A DNA stretch of 6,473 nucleotides from Bordetella parapertussis. Lineage in GTDB: Bacteria > Pseudomonadota > Gammaproteobacteria > Burkholderiales > Burkholderiaceae_C. Where the stretch lies: contig CALQBT020000163.1 of NCBI GenBank assembly GCA_943328885.2, positions 1 through 6,473 of the forward strand, in the 5' to 3' direction. Positions 1-6,003 of this stretch are shown here, in pieces (within the stretch, counting starts at the first letter, position 1; every line of letters begins with the position of its first letter). A program made the translations under genes and the position numbers. A model generated the notes under the pieces. It was not told the origin of the DNA. It did not search any database and saw nothing but the letters and a program-made list of their open reading frames with translations.

Positions 1-37
1 AAGGTGTCGAGCGCTGTCTGGCGGGTCACAGTGGATT

Positions 38-3000
38 CTATTTCGGCCCAGCCGCAGCACCCAACGGCTCGGCTGGCACAGTGCGCGTGAGTTTGCGCTG
101 GATCCATGCCCCCAGGTCATCGAGCCAGCAGTAGATCACCGGCACCACCACCAGCGTCAGCAGCGATGAGGTGATGACGCCGCCAATCACTGCCTGACCC
201 ATCGGCGCGCGCTGCTCCGATCCTTCGGACAGCGCCAGCGCCAGCGGCAGCATGCCGAAGATCATCGCCAAGGTGGTCATCAGGATCGGCCGCAGCCGTA
301 CTTTGGCTGCCAGCAACAAGGCCTCGTTGCGCGGAAGACCTGGTATCTCCAGGCCCTGCTCATCGGTCGTGGTCGCACGAGACCTGATCGCGAAGTCGAT
401 CAGCAGGATCGCGTTCTTGGTCACCAGCCCCATCAGCATGATCACGCCGATGACGGAGAACATGTTGAGCGTGCTGCGCCAGGCCAGCAGCGCGCCGACC
501 ACGCCGATCAGCGTGAGCGGCAGCGAGCTCATCAAGGCCAGCGGCTGCAAAAAGCTGTGGAATTGCGAGGCCAGGATCATGTAGATGAAGACCACGCCCA
601 GCGCCAGCGCCGACACCGCATAGCCGAAACTCTCCTGCATGTCCTTGGTCGAACCGCCGAAACGGTAGCTGTAGCCCGGTGGCAGCGGTGTGGCGGCCAT
701 CAGCTTGCGAACGTCGCTCGAGACCTCGCCCACCGAGCGGCCGTCGGTGTTGGCCGTGAGTTCGCTCTCGCGGTTGAGGTCGCGTCGGTTGACCTGGGTT
801 GCGCCGAATCCGGCGCGGATGTCGGCGACCTGGGACAAACGCACGCTGCGCGTCGAACCATCCGGGTTGCTGCCCAGCACCAGTCCGATGCGGCCCAGGT
901 CCTGCGGGTTGTCGCGCGCTGCGGGCGCGAGCCTGACCTTGATGTCATAGGTCTGGTCATTGGCTGCGCGCCAATCGCCGACGGTCTGGCCGGCGACCAA
1001 GGCGCTCAAGCTGCTGGTGATGCTGCCCACCGACAGTCCCAGGTCGTTGGCAGCGTCGCGCCGCACCTCGATTGCCACGGTCGGCCTGGGCGGCTTCATG
1101 CTGGAGTCGGCATCGACTAGGCCGGGGATCTGCGCCAGCTTGGCCATCAGCGTGGTCGTCAAGCGCTGGAGTTCGACCAAGTCGGGGCCCTGGATCGACA
1201 GCGAGATCGGTTTGCCGCCGCCCACCGAATCGACCAGTCCAACATGGGTGACGGTGATGCCGGCCAGCGACTTGAGCCGCGCGCGCAGCGGCACCGACAT
1301 CTGGTCGACGCTGCGCTGGCGGTCCTTGCGATCGACCAAGCGAATGAACACCGACACGTAGTTGCGCCCGGCGGCCTGGCCGGTGTTGATCGTCGACAGC
1401 GTGTACTTCACCTCCGGCATCTCACGCAGGATCGCATCGACCTGCTGCGCCCGCGCCTCGGTGCTGGCCAGCGATGACCCGACCGGGGTGTAGTAGCTCA
1501 GGTTGGTCTCGGAGTAATCGGCCTTGGGCACGAACTCGGTGCCCAACCAGGGCAGCAGCGCCATCGCGCCGACCAGCGTGGCCAACGCGATCGCCACCGT
1601 GATGCCTTTGTGGCGCAGCGACCAGCCCAGTATCGCGACATAGGCATCGCCCAGCCGCTGCGCACCCAGGTCCACCGCATGGGTCAAGCGGCCCAGCGTG
1701 CGGTCGTACAGACCGACCGGTTTGAAGCCCTCGCCGCGAAGGCGCTCACGGTCTATCGCAGGATCGTGCCAGACCGAGCTCAGCATCGGGTCGAGCGTGA
1801 AGCTGACGAACATCGAGATCATTACCGCCGCCACGATCGTCAAGCCGAACTCATGGAAGAACTTGCCGATGATCCCGCTCATGAAGCCGATCGGCAGGAA
1901 CACCGCGACGATCGACAGCGTCGTCGCGAGCACGGCCAGGCCGATCTCGTTGGTTCCCGCCAAGGCTGCTGCGCGTGCGGTCTTGCCCATCTGCACATGG
2001 CGCACGATGTTCTCGCGCACAACGATCGCATCATCGATCAGCAGTCCCACGCACAAGCTCATTGCCATCAGCGTGATCATGTTGATCGTGAAGCCGAACA
2101 GGTCCATGAACGCGAAAGTGCCGATCAATGCGATCGGCAGCGTCAACCCGGTGATCACGGTCGAGCGCCAGGAGTTCAGGAACAGGAAAACGATCGCAAT
2201 CGTCAGCAGCGCCCCCTCGAACAGCGTTCGCTTGACGTTCGCCACCGAGAGCCGGATCGAGCGTGAGCCGTCGCGTATCACTTCCAGCGCCATGCCCGGC
2301 GGCAGCTGGGGCTTGAGCAGCGCGATCGCCGCCTGCAGGCCGTCGACGACGTCGATGGTGTTTTCGCCCTGGCTCTTCTTGACCTCGAGCGCGAGCATCC
2401 GGCGGCCGTTGTAGAGCGCGAGGTTTTCCAACTCCTCGGGGCCATCGACCACCTCGGCCAGCTGCGACAGCCGCAGCGCTTGGCCGCCCGCGCCGCCGCG
2501 CCGGGCGACGATCAGCCCGTTGAGATCTTCAGGGCGCTTGACACGGCCCAGGATCTGAACGCTGCGCTCGGCCTCGCGAGAGCGCAGGCTGCCGGCGGGC
2601 AAGTCTTGATTTTCGGTTCGAACAGCGGCCATCACCGCTTCGACGCTGACGCCAAAAGCCTCCATCGCCTGTGGCTTGAGGTAGATGTTGATCTCGCGCT
2701 TGACGCCCCCGACCAGCGTGATCGAACCCACGCCCCTGACGTTCTGCAGCCGCTTGGTCAGGATCTGGTCGGCGTAGGTGGTGAGTTCCTGCACGCTCTT
2801 GCTCGCGTCGGGCGAGGTCACGGCGATCGAGAAGATAGGCGTGCTGGCAGGGTCGTAGCGCGAGACTCGCGGCTCCTTGACCTCGTCGCGAAAACTGGCC
2901 TTGACGATGGCGAGCTTCTCGCGCACGTCGTCGGCGGCGCGTCGGCCGTTGACATCGAGGTTGAACTGCACGATCACGACCGAGCTACTCTCGTAGCTGC

Positions 3001-3247
3001 GCGAGAACAGCTGGTTGATGCCGGCGATCGTGTTGACCGCCTCCTCGATCTTGCGGGTGACCTCGGATTCGACCACCTCGGGCGCGGCACCAGGGTAATC
3101 GGTCTGCACCACGACCGTTGGGAAATCAACCTCGGGAAACTGGTCGACCTTGAGCCGTTGGTACGAAAACAAGCCCAGCACGACAAAGGCCAGCATGACC
3201 ATCACGGCCATCACCGGGTTGGCGATCGACAGGCGAGTGAACCACAT
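38..3247 (-). CDS. RND multidrug-type efflux permease, HAE1/AcrB-like (inner membrane)
   Basis: This is a 1069-residue protein, the usual length for proton-driven RND permeases that form trimers in the inner membrane and export hydrophobic compounds through an adaptor and an outer-membrane channel. The family layout is visible: TM1 at about 12-28, a first large periplasmic loop to about 340, TM2-TM6 at about 342-488, TM7 near 547-566, a second large loop to about 875, then TM8-TM12 to about 1040. The proton-relay residues are present: D405 and D406 in the TM4 motif GLLIDDAIVVREN, K944 in GLVTKNAILLIDF, and R984/T991 in RLRPILMTT. The start ATG (3247) lies 6 nt after the adaptor stop, has no Shine-Dalgarno sequence, and is probably reached by translational coupling. 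The reading frame is intact and ends at a TAG codon. The substrate is not predictable. The Phe-rich AcrB pocket residues are mostly not conserved, so a symbol such as acrB or mexB would be unsafe. HAE1-type RND identity is very likely, whereas a heavy-metal (CzcA) role is unlikely from the TM4 motif. Confidence 0.96.
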   Translation of the reverse strand: MWFTRLSIANPVMAVMVMLAFVVLGLFSYQRLKVDQFPEVDFPTVVVQTDYPGAAPEVVESEVTRKIEEAVNTIAGINQLFSRSYESSSVVIVQFNLDVNGRRAADDVREKLAIVKASFRDEVKEPRVSRYDPASTPIFSIAVTSPDASKSVQELTTYADQILTKRLQNVRGVGSITLVGGVKREINIYLKPQAMEAFGVSVEAVMAAVRTENQDLPAGSLRSREAERSVQILGRVKRPEDLNGLIVARRGGAGGQALRLSQLAEVVDGPEELENLALYNGRRMLALEVKKSQGENTIDVVDGLQAAIALLKPQLPPGMALEVIRDGSRSIRLSVANVKRTLFEGALLTIAIVFLFLNSWRSTVITGLTLPIALIGTFAFMDLFGFTINMITLMAMSLCVGLLIDDAIVVRENIVRHVQMGKTARAAALAGTNEIGLAVLATTLSIVAVFLPIGFMSGIIGKFFHEFGLTIVAAVMISMFVSFTLDPMLSSVWHDPAIDRERLRGEGFKPVGLYDRTLGRLTHAVDLGAQRLGDAYVAILGWSLRHKGITVAIALATLVGAMALLPWLGTEFVPKADYSETNLSYYTPVGSSLASTEARAQQVDAILREMPEVKYTLSTINTGQAAGRNYVSVFIRLVDRKDRQRSVDQMSVPLRARLKSLAGITVTHVGLVDSVGGGKPISLSIQGPDLVELQRLTTTLMAKLAQIPGLVDADSSMKPPRPTVAIEVRRDAANDLGLSVGSITSSLSALVAGQTVGDWRAANDQTYDIKVRLAPAARDNPQDLGRIGLVLGSNPDGSTRSVRLSQVADIRAGFGATQVNRRDLNRESELTANTDGRSVGEVSSDVRKLMAATPLPPGYSYRFGGSTKDMQESFGYAVSALALGVVFIYMILASQFHSFLQPLALMSSLPLTLIGVVGALLAWRSTLNMFSVIGVIMLMGLVTKNAILLIDFAIRSRATTTDEQGLEIPGLPRNEALLLAAKVRLRPILMTTLAMIFGMLPLALALSEGSEQRAPMGQAVIGGVITSSLLTLVVVPVIYCWLDDLGAWIQRKLTRTVPAEPLGAAAGPK

Positions 3248-3253
3248 CGCGGG

Positions 3254-4438
3254 TCAGCGCAGCGTGCGTGCAGAGGCCGCTGGCGCAGCAGCGCCGAGCG
3301 AGCCTGCAGCGGTGGTGACTGCCGGCAATTTCAGCGCCACCCCATCCGGCACCAGTCCGGCGCTGGCCGCCAGCACTTGGTCGCCTTCGGCCAGGCCGCC
3401 GAGGATTTCGACCACGGCAAGGTCGCCCGATTTGCCACGTGCGCCCAGCGTGAGCACGCGCTGCTGGCTGCGGCCGTCGGTGATGCGGATCGCATAGGCC
3501 TTGGCCTGGTCGCTTCGCACCGCCGACAGCGGCAGCGTCAGCACCGGGCGCTGGTCGAGCGCGATCCAACCGCGCGCAAACAAGCCGTGGCGCAGGCTGG
3601 GGTGCGGCGCGACGGCGAGGTAAGCCGTCATGGTGCGTGACCCGGTCTGGGCGCTGGGGTTGATGCGCAGCACTTGGGCGGTCAAGGTGTCGGTGCTGCC
3701 ATCGACCGTCAACCGGGCTTGGGCACCGATCCGCAGTGCGGCCAGGTCTTGCGGGGCGATCGCCGCCTCGAGTTCGATCCGCGACAGGTCGACGATCTCC
3801 AGGATCTTGGCGTCGACTGCCACCCGCTCGCCGGGCTGGGCCAGGCGCTGCGCGACCAGGCCGGCGATGGGCGCGACCAACACCGCGTCGGCTCGCGCCT
3901 TGCGGGCCAACTCCACCGCCGCCAACGCGGCCTGCAGCGTGGCCTGCGCACCCGTTTCGGTCGATGCCGAGCTGTCAAGGGCCGTGGGCGAGATGAAGCC
4001 CTGCGCCACCAAGGCCTTGTTGTTGGCGAACTGGCGCTGGGCGATCTCCAACTGGGCGCGCGCCGCGCCGGCCTGCTGCTCGGCTTGGCGCAGGCGCCAG
4101 TCGAACTCGGTCGCATCGAGCCGGCCCAGCTCTTGTCCGGCACGCACGGTGTCACCCTCTCGAACCTGAAGACGGTCGATCTCTGCCGCCACCCGGGCCT
4201 TGACGAAAGCGCTGTTGACGGCCTTCAGGCTGCCCGAGATGTCCAGGCTTCGGGTCAGCGGCATGCGCTGCGCGACGACCACGTCCTGCGCTGCGAGCTC
4301 CAAGGTGCTGGCCGACGCAGGGGCCGCCGACGCGGGCGACGCCACCACCGCTTGGCTTTGCCGCAGCGTCCGAATGCCCGCCACGATCAGGACCAGCAGT
4401 AACAGCGCGAACAGCGACCAACGGAGCCAGGTTTTCAT
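3254..4438 (-). CDS. RND efflux periplasmic adaptor subunit (membrane fusion protein, HlyD/AcrA type)
   Basis: This 394-residue adaptor would link the RND permease to an outer-membrane channel. An N-terminal hydrophobic segment (about residues 7-22, preceded by K2 and R6) has no lipobox cysteine, so the protein is probably anchored by an uncleaved signal rather than by lipid. A low-complexity Ala/Ser linker follows (30-48). The first lipoyl half is at about 78-110 (VREGDTVRAGQELGRLDA). An Ala/Gln-rich alpha-helical hairpin spans about 112-183, and the second lipoyl half about 184-215 (APIAGLVAQRLAQPGERV). The beta-barrel covers about 220-300 and the membrane-proximal domain about 300-371, ending in a typical GLAEGDQVLAASAGLVPDG motif. 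The gene follows the repressor gene by 39 nt and precedes the permease by 6 nt, which fits one operon. No Shine-Dalgarno sequence precedes the ATG. The fold and role are secure from domain order and from the neighbouring permease; the cargo is unknown. Confidence 0.95.
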   Translation of the reverse strand: MKTWLRWSLFALLLLVLIVAGIRTLRQSQAVVASPASAAPASASTLELAAQDVVVAQRMPLTRSLDISGSLKAVNSAFVKARVAAEIDRLQVREGDTVRAGQELGRLDATEFDWRLRQAEQQAGAARAQLEIAQRQFANNKALVAQGFISPTALDSSASTETGAQATLQAALAAVELARKARADAVLVAPIAGLVAQRLAQPGERVAVDAKILEIVDLSRIELEAAIAPQDLAALRIGAQARLTVDGSTDTLTAQVLRINPSAQTGSRTMTAYLAVAPHPSLRHGLFARGWIALDQRPVLTLPLSAVRSDQAKAYAIRITDGRSQQRVLTLGARGKSGDLAVVEILGGLAEGDQVLAASAGLVPDGVALKLPAVTTAAGSLGAAAPAASARTLR

Positions 4439-4477
4439 GAAATTCAGCGGGAGAGTGGTTAGGTTGGGGTGAGGACG
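4439..4477 (-). other. 39-nt intercistronic gap between repressor and adaptor, G-free and C-rich in the mRNA
   Basis: The gap contains no gene, no hairpin and no Shine-Dalgarno sequence. In the mRNA sense, 27 consecutive bases (4475-4449) contain no G and are mostly C with some A and U. Such C-rich, G-poor RNA resembles the core of a Rho utilisation site, although it is shorter than typical ones. It may simply be an unstructured stretch that helps initiation of the adaptor without a ribosome binding site. No function is demonstrated. Confidence 0.35.
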
Positions 4478-5116
4478 TCACGGGTTCGCGCGCTGGCACA
4501 GCCCGTCGAGCACCAGGTTCACATGCTGGGCGATGAAGGCTTGGCCGTCGAGGTGCCAATCCAGCGCGCAGGCCCCGAGCGAATGGCGGTGCAGGCAGAC
4601 CATCACCAGCGGCAGCACCAGTGAATGGACCGCGTGAGCGACATCGACGTCACGGAACTCGCCTTGGGCCACGCCGCGGCGAACCACACCCCCGAGCAAC
4701 TGGTGGGCCGGCTCAACGACTGCGCTGGCGTAGTGCTGCGCGATCTCGGGGAAGTTGCGCACCTCGGTGATCACCAGCTTGAACACGCCCGCAGCCGGGC
4801 TGTCGTAGAGCTGGGTCCACCATTCGATCAGCAGGCTTCGCAGCAAAGCACCGGCGCTGCCTTCGAACCGGGCAGCCAGATCAGCGCCAGCGGCAATTCT
4901 TGACGACAGATGGTGGCTGATCACCGCCTTGAGCAGGTCTTCCTTGCTCGGGTAGTAGCGGTAGAGCGTGCCTTTGGAGACGCCGGCTCGCAGCGCCACT
5001 TCCTCGGTCCTGGTCGCAGCAAAGCCTTTTTCGACGAACAGATCGAGCGCTGCGTCCAGCAGTTCTTGCGGCCGGGCCTGCTTGCGCCGACGATGGTTGG
5101 GTTCTGAGTCGGGCAT
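4478..5116 (-). CDS. TetR/AcrR-family transcriptional repressor, probable regulator of the efflux operon
   Basis: This 212-residue protein has the TetR N-terminal DNA-binding domain. Helix 1 is at about 15-30 (QELLDAALDLFVEKGF), followed by T35-x-x-x-V40 and the helix-turn-helix with the signature VSKGTLYRYYPSKEDLL at 46-62. The C-terminal two thirds (about 85-208) are helical and variable, as expected of the ligand-binding and dimerisation domain; the ligand cannot be predicted. The frame stays open upstream to 5569, but ATG 5116 is chosen because TetR proteins begin a short basic tail before helix 1, and because the promoter and a palindromic operator occupy the in-frame upstream region. 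There is no Shine-Dalgarno sequence and the predicted leader is only about 15 nt. The gene is first in a co-directional unit with the adaptor and permease, so repression of itself and the pump is the natural model. In many AcrR-type systems the repressor is divergent instead. Confidence 0.93.
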   Translation of the reverse strand: MPDSEPNHRRRKQARPQELLDAALDLFVEKGFAATRTEEVALRAGVSKGTLYRYYPSKEDLLKAVISHHLSSRIAAGADLAARFEGSAGALLRSLLIEWWTQLYDSPAAGVFKLVITEVRNFPEIAQHYASAVVEPAHQLLGGVVRRGVAQGEFRDVDVAHAVHSLVLPLVMVCLHRHSLGACALDWHLDGQAFIAQHVNLVLDGLCQRANP

Positions 5117-5117
5117 T

Positions 5118-5139
5118 TTATTGACTGATGAGTCAATAA
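5118..5139. promoter_or_regulatory. Predicted TetR-family operator: perfect 9-bp inverted repeat with 4-bp spacer
   Basis: The half-sites TTATTGACT (5118-5126) and AGTCAATAA (5131-5139) are exact reverse complements around GATG. A palindrome with TGACT/AGTCA cores and a 4-bp spacer is typical of sites bound by TetR-family dimers. It overlaps the predicted -10 box by two bases, covers the predicted transcription start, and ends one base before the repressor start codon. Its A+T content stands out from the GC-rich surroundings. Autoregulation is inferred from position; I saw no second copy of the site in the window. Confidence 0.78.
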
Positions 5140-5166
5140 TGTAGCCGCAGCCTGTTGAGGGGTCAA
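5138..5166 (-). promoter_or_regulatory. Predicted sigma70 promoter of the tetR-adaptor-permease operon
   Basis: On the minus strand, TTGACC (5166-5161, five of six matches to the -35 consensus) is followed after exactly 17 nt by TACATT (5143-5138, four of six matches to the -10 consensus). The expected start of transcription falls near 5130-5133, inside the palindrome at 5118-5139, which leaves a leader of about 15 nt before the repressor ATG. A repressor bound there would overlap the edge of the -10 box and the start site, which suits steric repression. The call rests on sequence match and spacing only. Confidence 0.7.
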
Positions 5167-5339
5167 GCTGCTGCCGCGCAAGCCGCCATACAAGCCGCCA
5201 TACAAGCCGCCCGGGGCCGGCGGGTGGACGCGCGCCGTACACTGCGCCGCCGCTGAACCCCCCCGAGGCTGGCCCCGAGCCGGCCGCCACCCACGGGGGT
5301 CGAGCAAAGTGGTAAAGCCCTATTTGCTTGTGAGATGCC
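5140..5339. other. Divergent intergenic region between repressor and lipoprotein genes
   Basis: These 200 bases hold the repressor promoter (5138-5166) and the tandem repeat (5179-5211). A very GC-rich block follows, with runs such as CCCCCCC and CGGGGG at about 5212-5300. Last comes a 6-bp inverted repeat, AGCAAA (5303-5308) and TTTGCT (5323-5328), just upstream of the lipoprotein gene. I see no coding potential apart from antisense shadow frames. No clear sigma70 promoter for the rightward lipoprotein gene could be found; the AT-richer stretch at 5303-5328 is the likeliest place for one. Confidence 0.6.
5179..5211. repeat. Short tandem repeat, 12-bp unit CAAGCCGCCATA, about 2.75 copies
   Basis: Two exact copies of the 12-bp unit lie at 5179-5190 and 5191-5202, and a third partial copy (first nine bases) at 5203-5211. 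The repeat is about 13 bp upstream of the -35 box of the repressor promoter and is non-coding under the chosen gene starts. It could be a slippage-prone array of no function or repeated contacts for an activator; sequence alone cannot decide. Confidence 0.85.
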
Positions 5340-5918
5340 ATGAACCGACGAAGACTGATGATCGCCATGTCCGCTGCCACAGCAGCAGGGCTCGCAGGCT
5401 GCGCCGGCATGGGCGGGCCAACCGTGATCACCTTGAGCGAAGCCGAACTCGGGCTGCTGCTGGGCAGCGTGTTCCCGCTCAAGCGGCGCTTGCTGGAACT
5501 GCTGGATTTGCAACTCAGTGAGCCCAAACTGCGGCTGCTGCCGGGCCAGAACCGGCTGTCGCTGACCATGAGCTTGTCGACCCAGGAGCGCTTGTTCGGC
5601 CAGGTCGCAAGCGGTCAGCTGGTGCTTGACAGTGCGCTGCGCTATGACGCCCGCGATGCCTCGATCCGCCTGACCCAGGTCAGGGTCGCTCAGCTGAATC
5701 TCGAAGCCGGCGCCGCGGTCAACCCGAGCCCGGCGGCCCCGCCTGGCACCTCAGGCCGGATCAGTCATGTGCTGGCCGAGCGCGCGCTCGAAGACTTGAC
5801 CATCTACCGCGTACCGGCCGAGCGCCAAGCCAGGCTGCGCCAGCTCGGCCTGCAGCCCGGGGCGGTCACCGTGACCTCGCGCGGCGTCGAGATCACCCTG
5901 GCAGCTTCCGGCGCTTGA
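5340..5918 (+). CDS. DUF1439/YceB-like lipoprotein
   Basis: This is a 192-residue predicted lipoprotein. The N-terminus has basic residues R3-R5, a short Ala-rich hydrophobic stretch, and the lipobox L18-A19-G20-C21, so cleavage and lipidation at C21 are expected. The residue after the cysteine is Ala, not Asp, which under the enterobacterial sorting rule would send it to the outer membrane. The mature part begins with the pattern [14 protein letters not shown], then has alternating polar and hydrophobic strands (about 62-122), a Pro/Ala-rich linker (about 125-137), a helix (about 140-151) and a closing beta-like segment with RGVEITL near the C-terminus. This resembles the small DUF1439 family typified by E. 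coli YceB, whose function is poorly known. Start ATG 5340 is preceded by a weak GTGAG at 5330-5334. The protein precedes uppP but is not clearly co-transcribed with it. The lipoprotein call is strong and the family call is moderate. Confidence 0.85.
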   Translation: MNRRRLMIAMSAATAAGLAGCAGMGGPTVITLSEAELGLLLGSVFPLKRRLLELLDLQLSEPKLRLLPGQNRLSLTMSLSTQERLFGQVASGQLVLDSALRYDARDASIRLTQVRVAQLNLEAGAAVNPSPAAPPGTSGRISHVLAERALEDLTIYRVPAERQARLRQLGLQPGAVTVTSRGVEITLAASGA

Positions 5919-5922
5919 CCGG

Positions 5923-5946
5923 CCGCGCAGCCATCACCGTGCGCGG
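5923..5946. repeat. Inverted repeat/hairpin after the lipoprotein gene, possible weak terminator
   Basis: Arms CCGCGCA (5923-5929) and TGCGCGG (5940-5946) pair perfectly across a 10-nt loop. The hairpin starts five bases after the lipoprotein stop codon, where a terminator would be expected, but no T-run follows on the plus strand (the next bases are TACCCC). It is therefore not a canonical intrinsic terminator. It could protect the 3' end of the transcript or be chance pairing in GC-rich DNA. Confidence 0.4.
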
Positions 5947-5971
5947 TACCCCGCATCGGCCGAAGCGCCGA

Positions 5972-5977
5972 TATCAT
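5972..5977 (+). promoter_or_regulatory. Candidate -10 box upstream of uppP
   Basis: TATCAT matches the TATAAT consensus at five of six positions and lies 26 bases before the TTG start of uppP, which would give a leader of about 20 nt containing the ribosome binding site. No recognisable -35 hexamer sits 16-18 nt upstream, where the sequence is GC-rich, so the promoter would be weak or activator-dependent. uppP could alternatively be transcribed from the lipoprotein promoter. Confidence 0.35.
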
Positions 5978-5992
5978 CCGCAACTTTGCTTG

Positions 5993-5997
5993 AAGGA
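5993..5997 (+). promoter_or_regulatory. Ribosome binding site that fixes the TTG start of uppP
   Basis: AAGGA (within GAAGGAAC) is a good Shine-Dalgarno match with a 6-nt gap to the TTG at 6004. Another in-frame TTG lies at 5986, upstream of this site, and has no Shine-Dalgarno of its own, so 6004 is the preferred start. It is the only strong ribosome binding site I see in the window. Confidence 0.8.
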
Positions 5998-6003
5998 ACG
6001 CGC

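Noticed and set aside
1..29. Start of a fourth operon gene at minus-strand GTG 29
   Set aside because: Only nine codons are visible, with no ribosome binding site and no recognisable residues, too little to annotate as a gene.
1610..2414. Two overlapping plus-strand open frames opposite the permease
   Set aside because: Both lie wholly inside the conserved transmembrane region of the permease on the opposite strand and show no domain, signal or ribosome binding site.
2480..3640. Long plus-strand open frame (386 codons) opposite the permease and adaptor genes
   Set aside because: It is antisense to two well-supported genes. Its composition is rich in Asp, His, Arg, Gly and Ala with no recognisable domain, as expected of a shadow frame in GC-rich DNA.
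3674..4402. Plus-strand open frames opposite the adaptor gene
   Set aside because: Their composition is of the shadow type (Arg, Gly, Gln and His rich) and they lie wholly within the adaptor, whose domain order is intact.
5115..5120. TAAAAT on the minus strand as the repressor -10 box
   Set aside because: It overlaps the start codon, its spacing to the TTGACT in the operator is only 10 nt, and transcription would begin inside the coding sequence. The TTGACC-17-TACATT pair upstream is better.
5212..5300. GC-rich block with C and G runs as a terminator or structured RNA
   Set aside because: Short complementary segments exist (for example GGGTGG at 5222-5227 with CCACCC at 5287-5292), but they are far apart, do not extend and have no T-run, so nothing beyond high G+C can be claimed.
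5117..5569. N-terminal extension of the repressor (open frame continues to 5569)
   Set aside because: The extension would be translated through the promoter, the operator, the tandem repeat and the antisense of the lipoprotein start. It is low-complexity and lacks any family match; TetR proteins start near residue MPDSE here.
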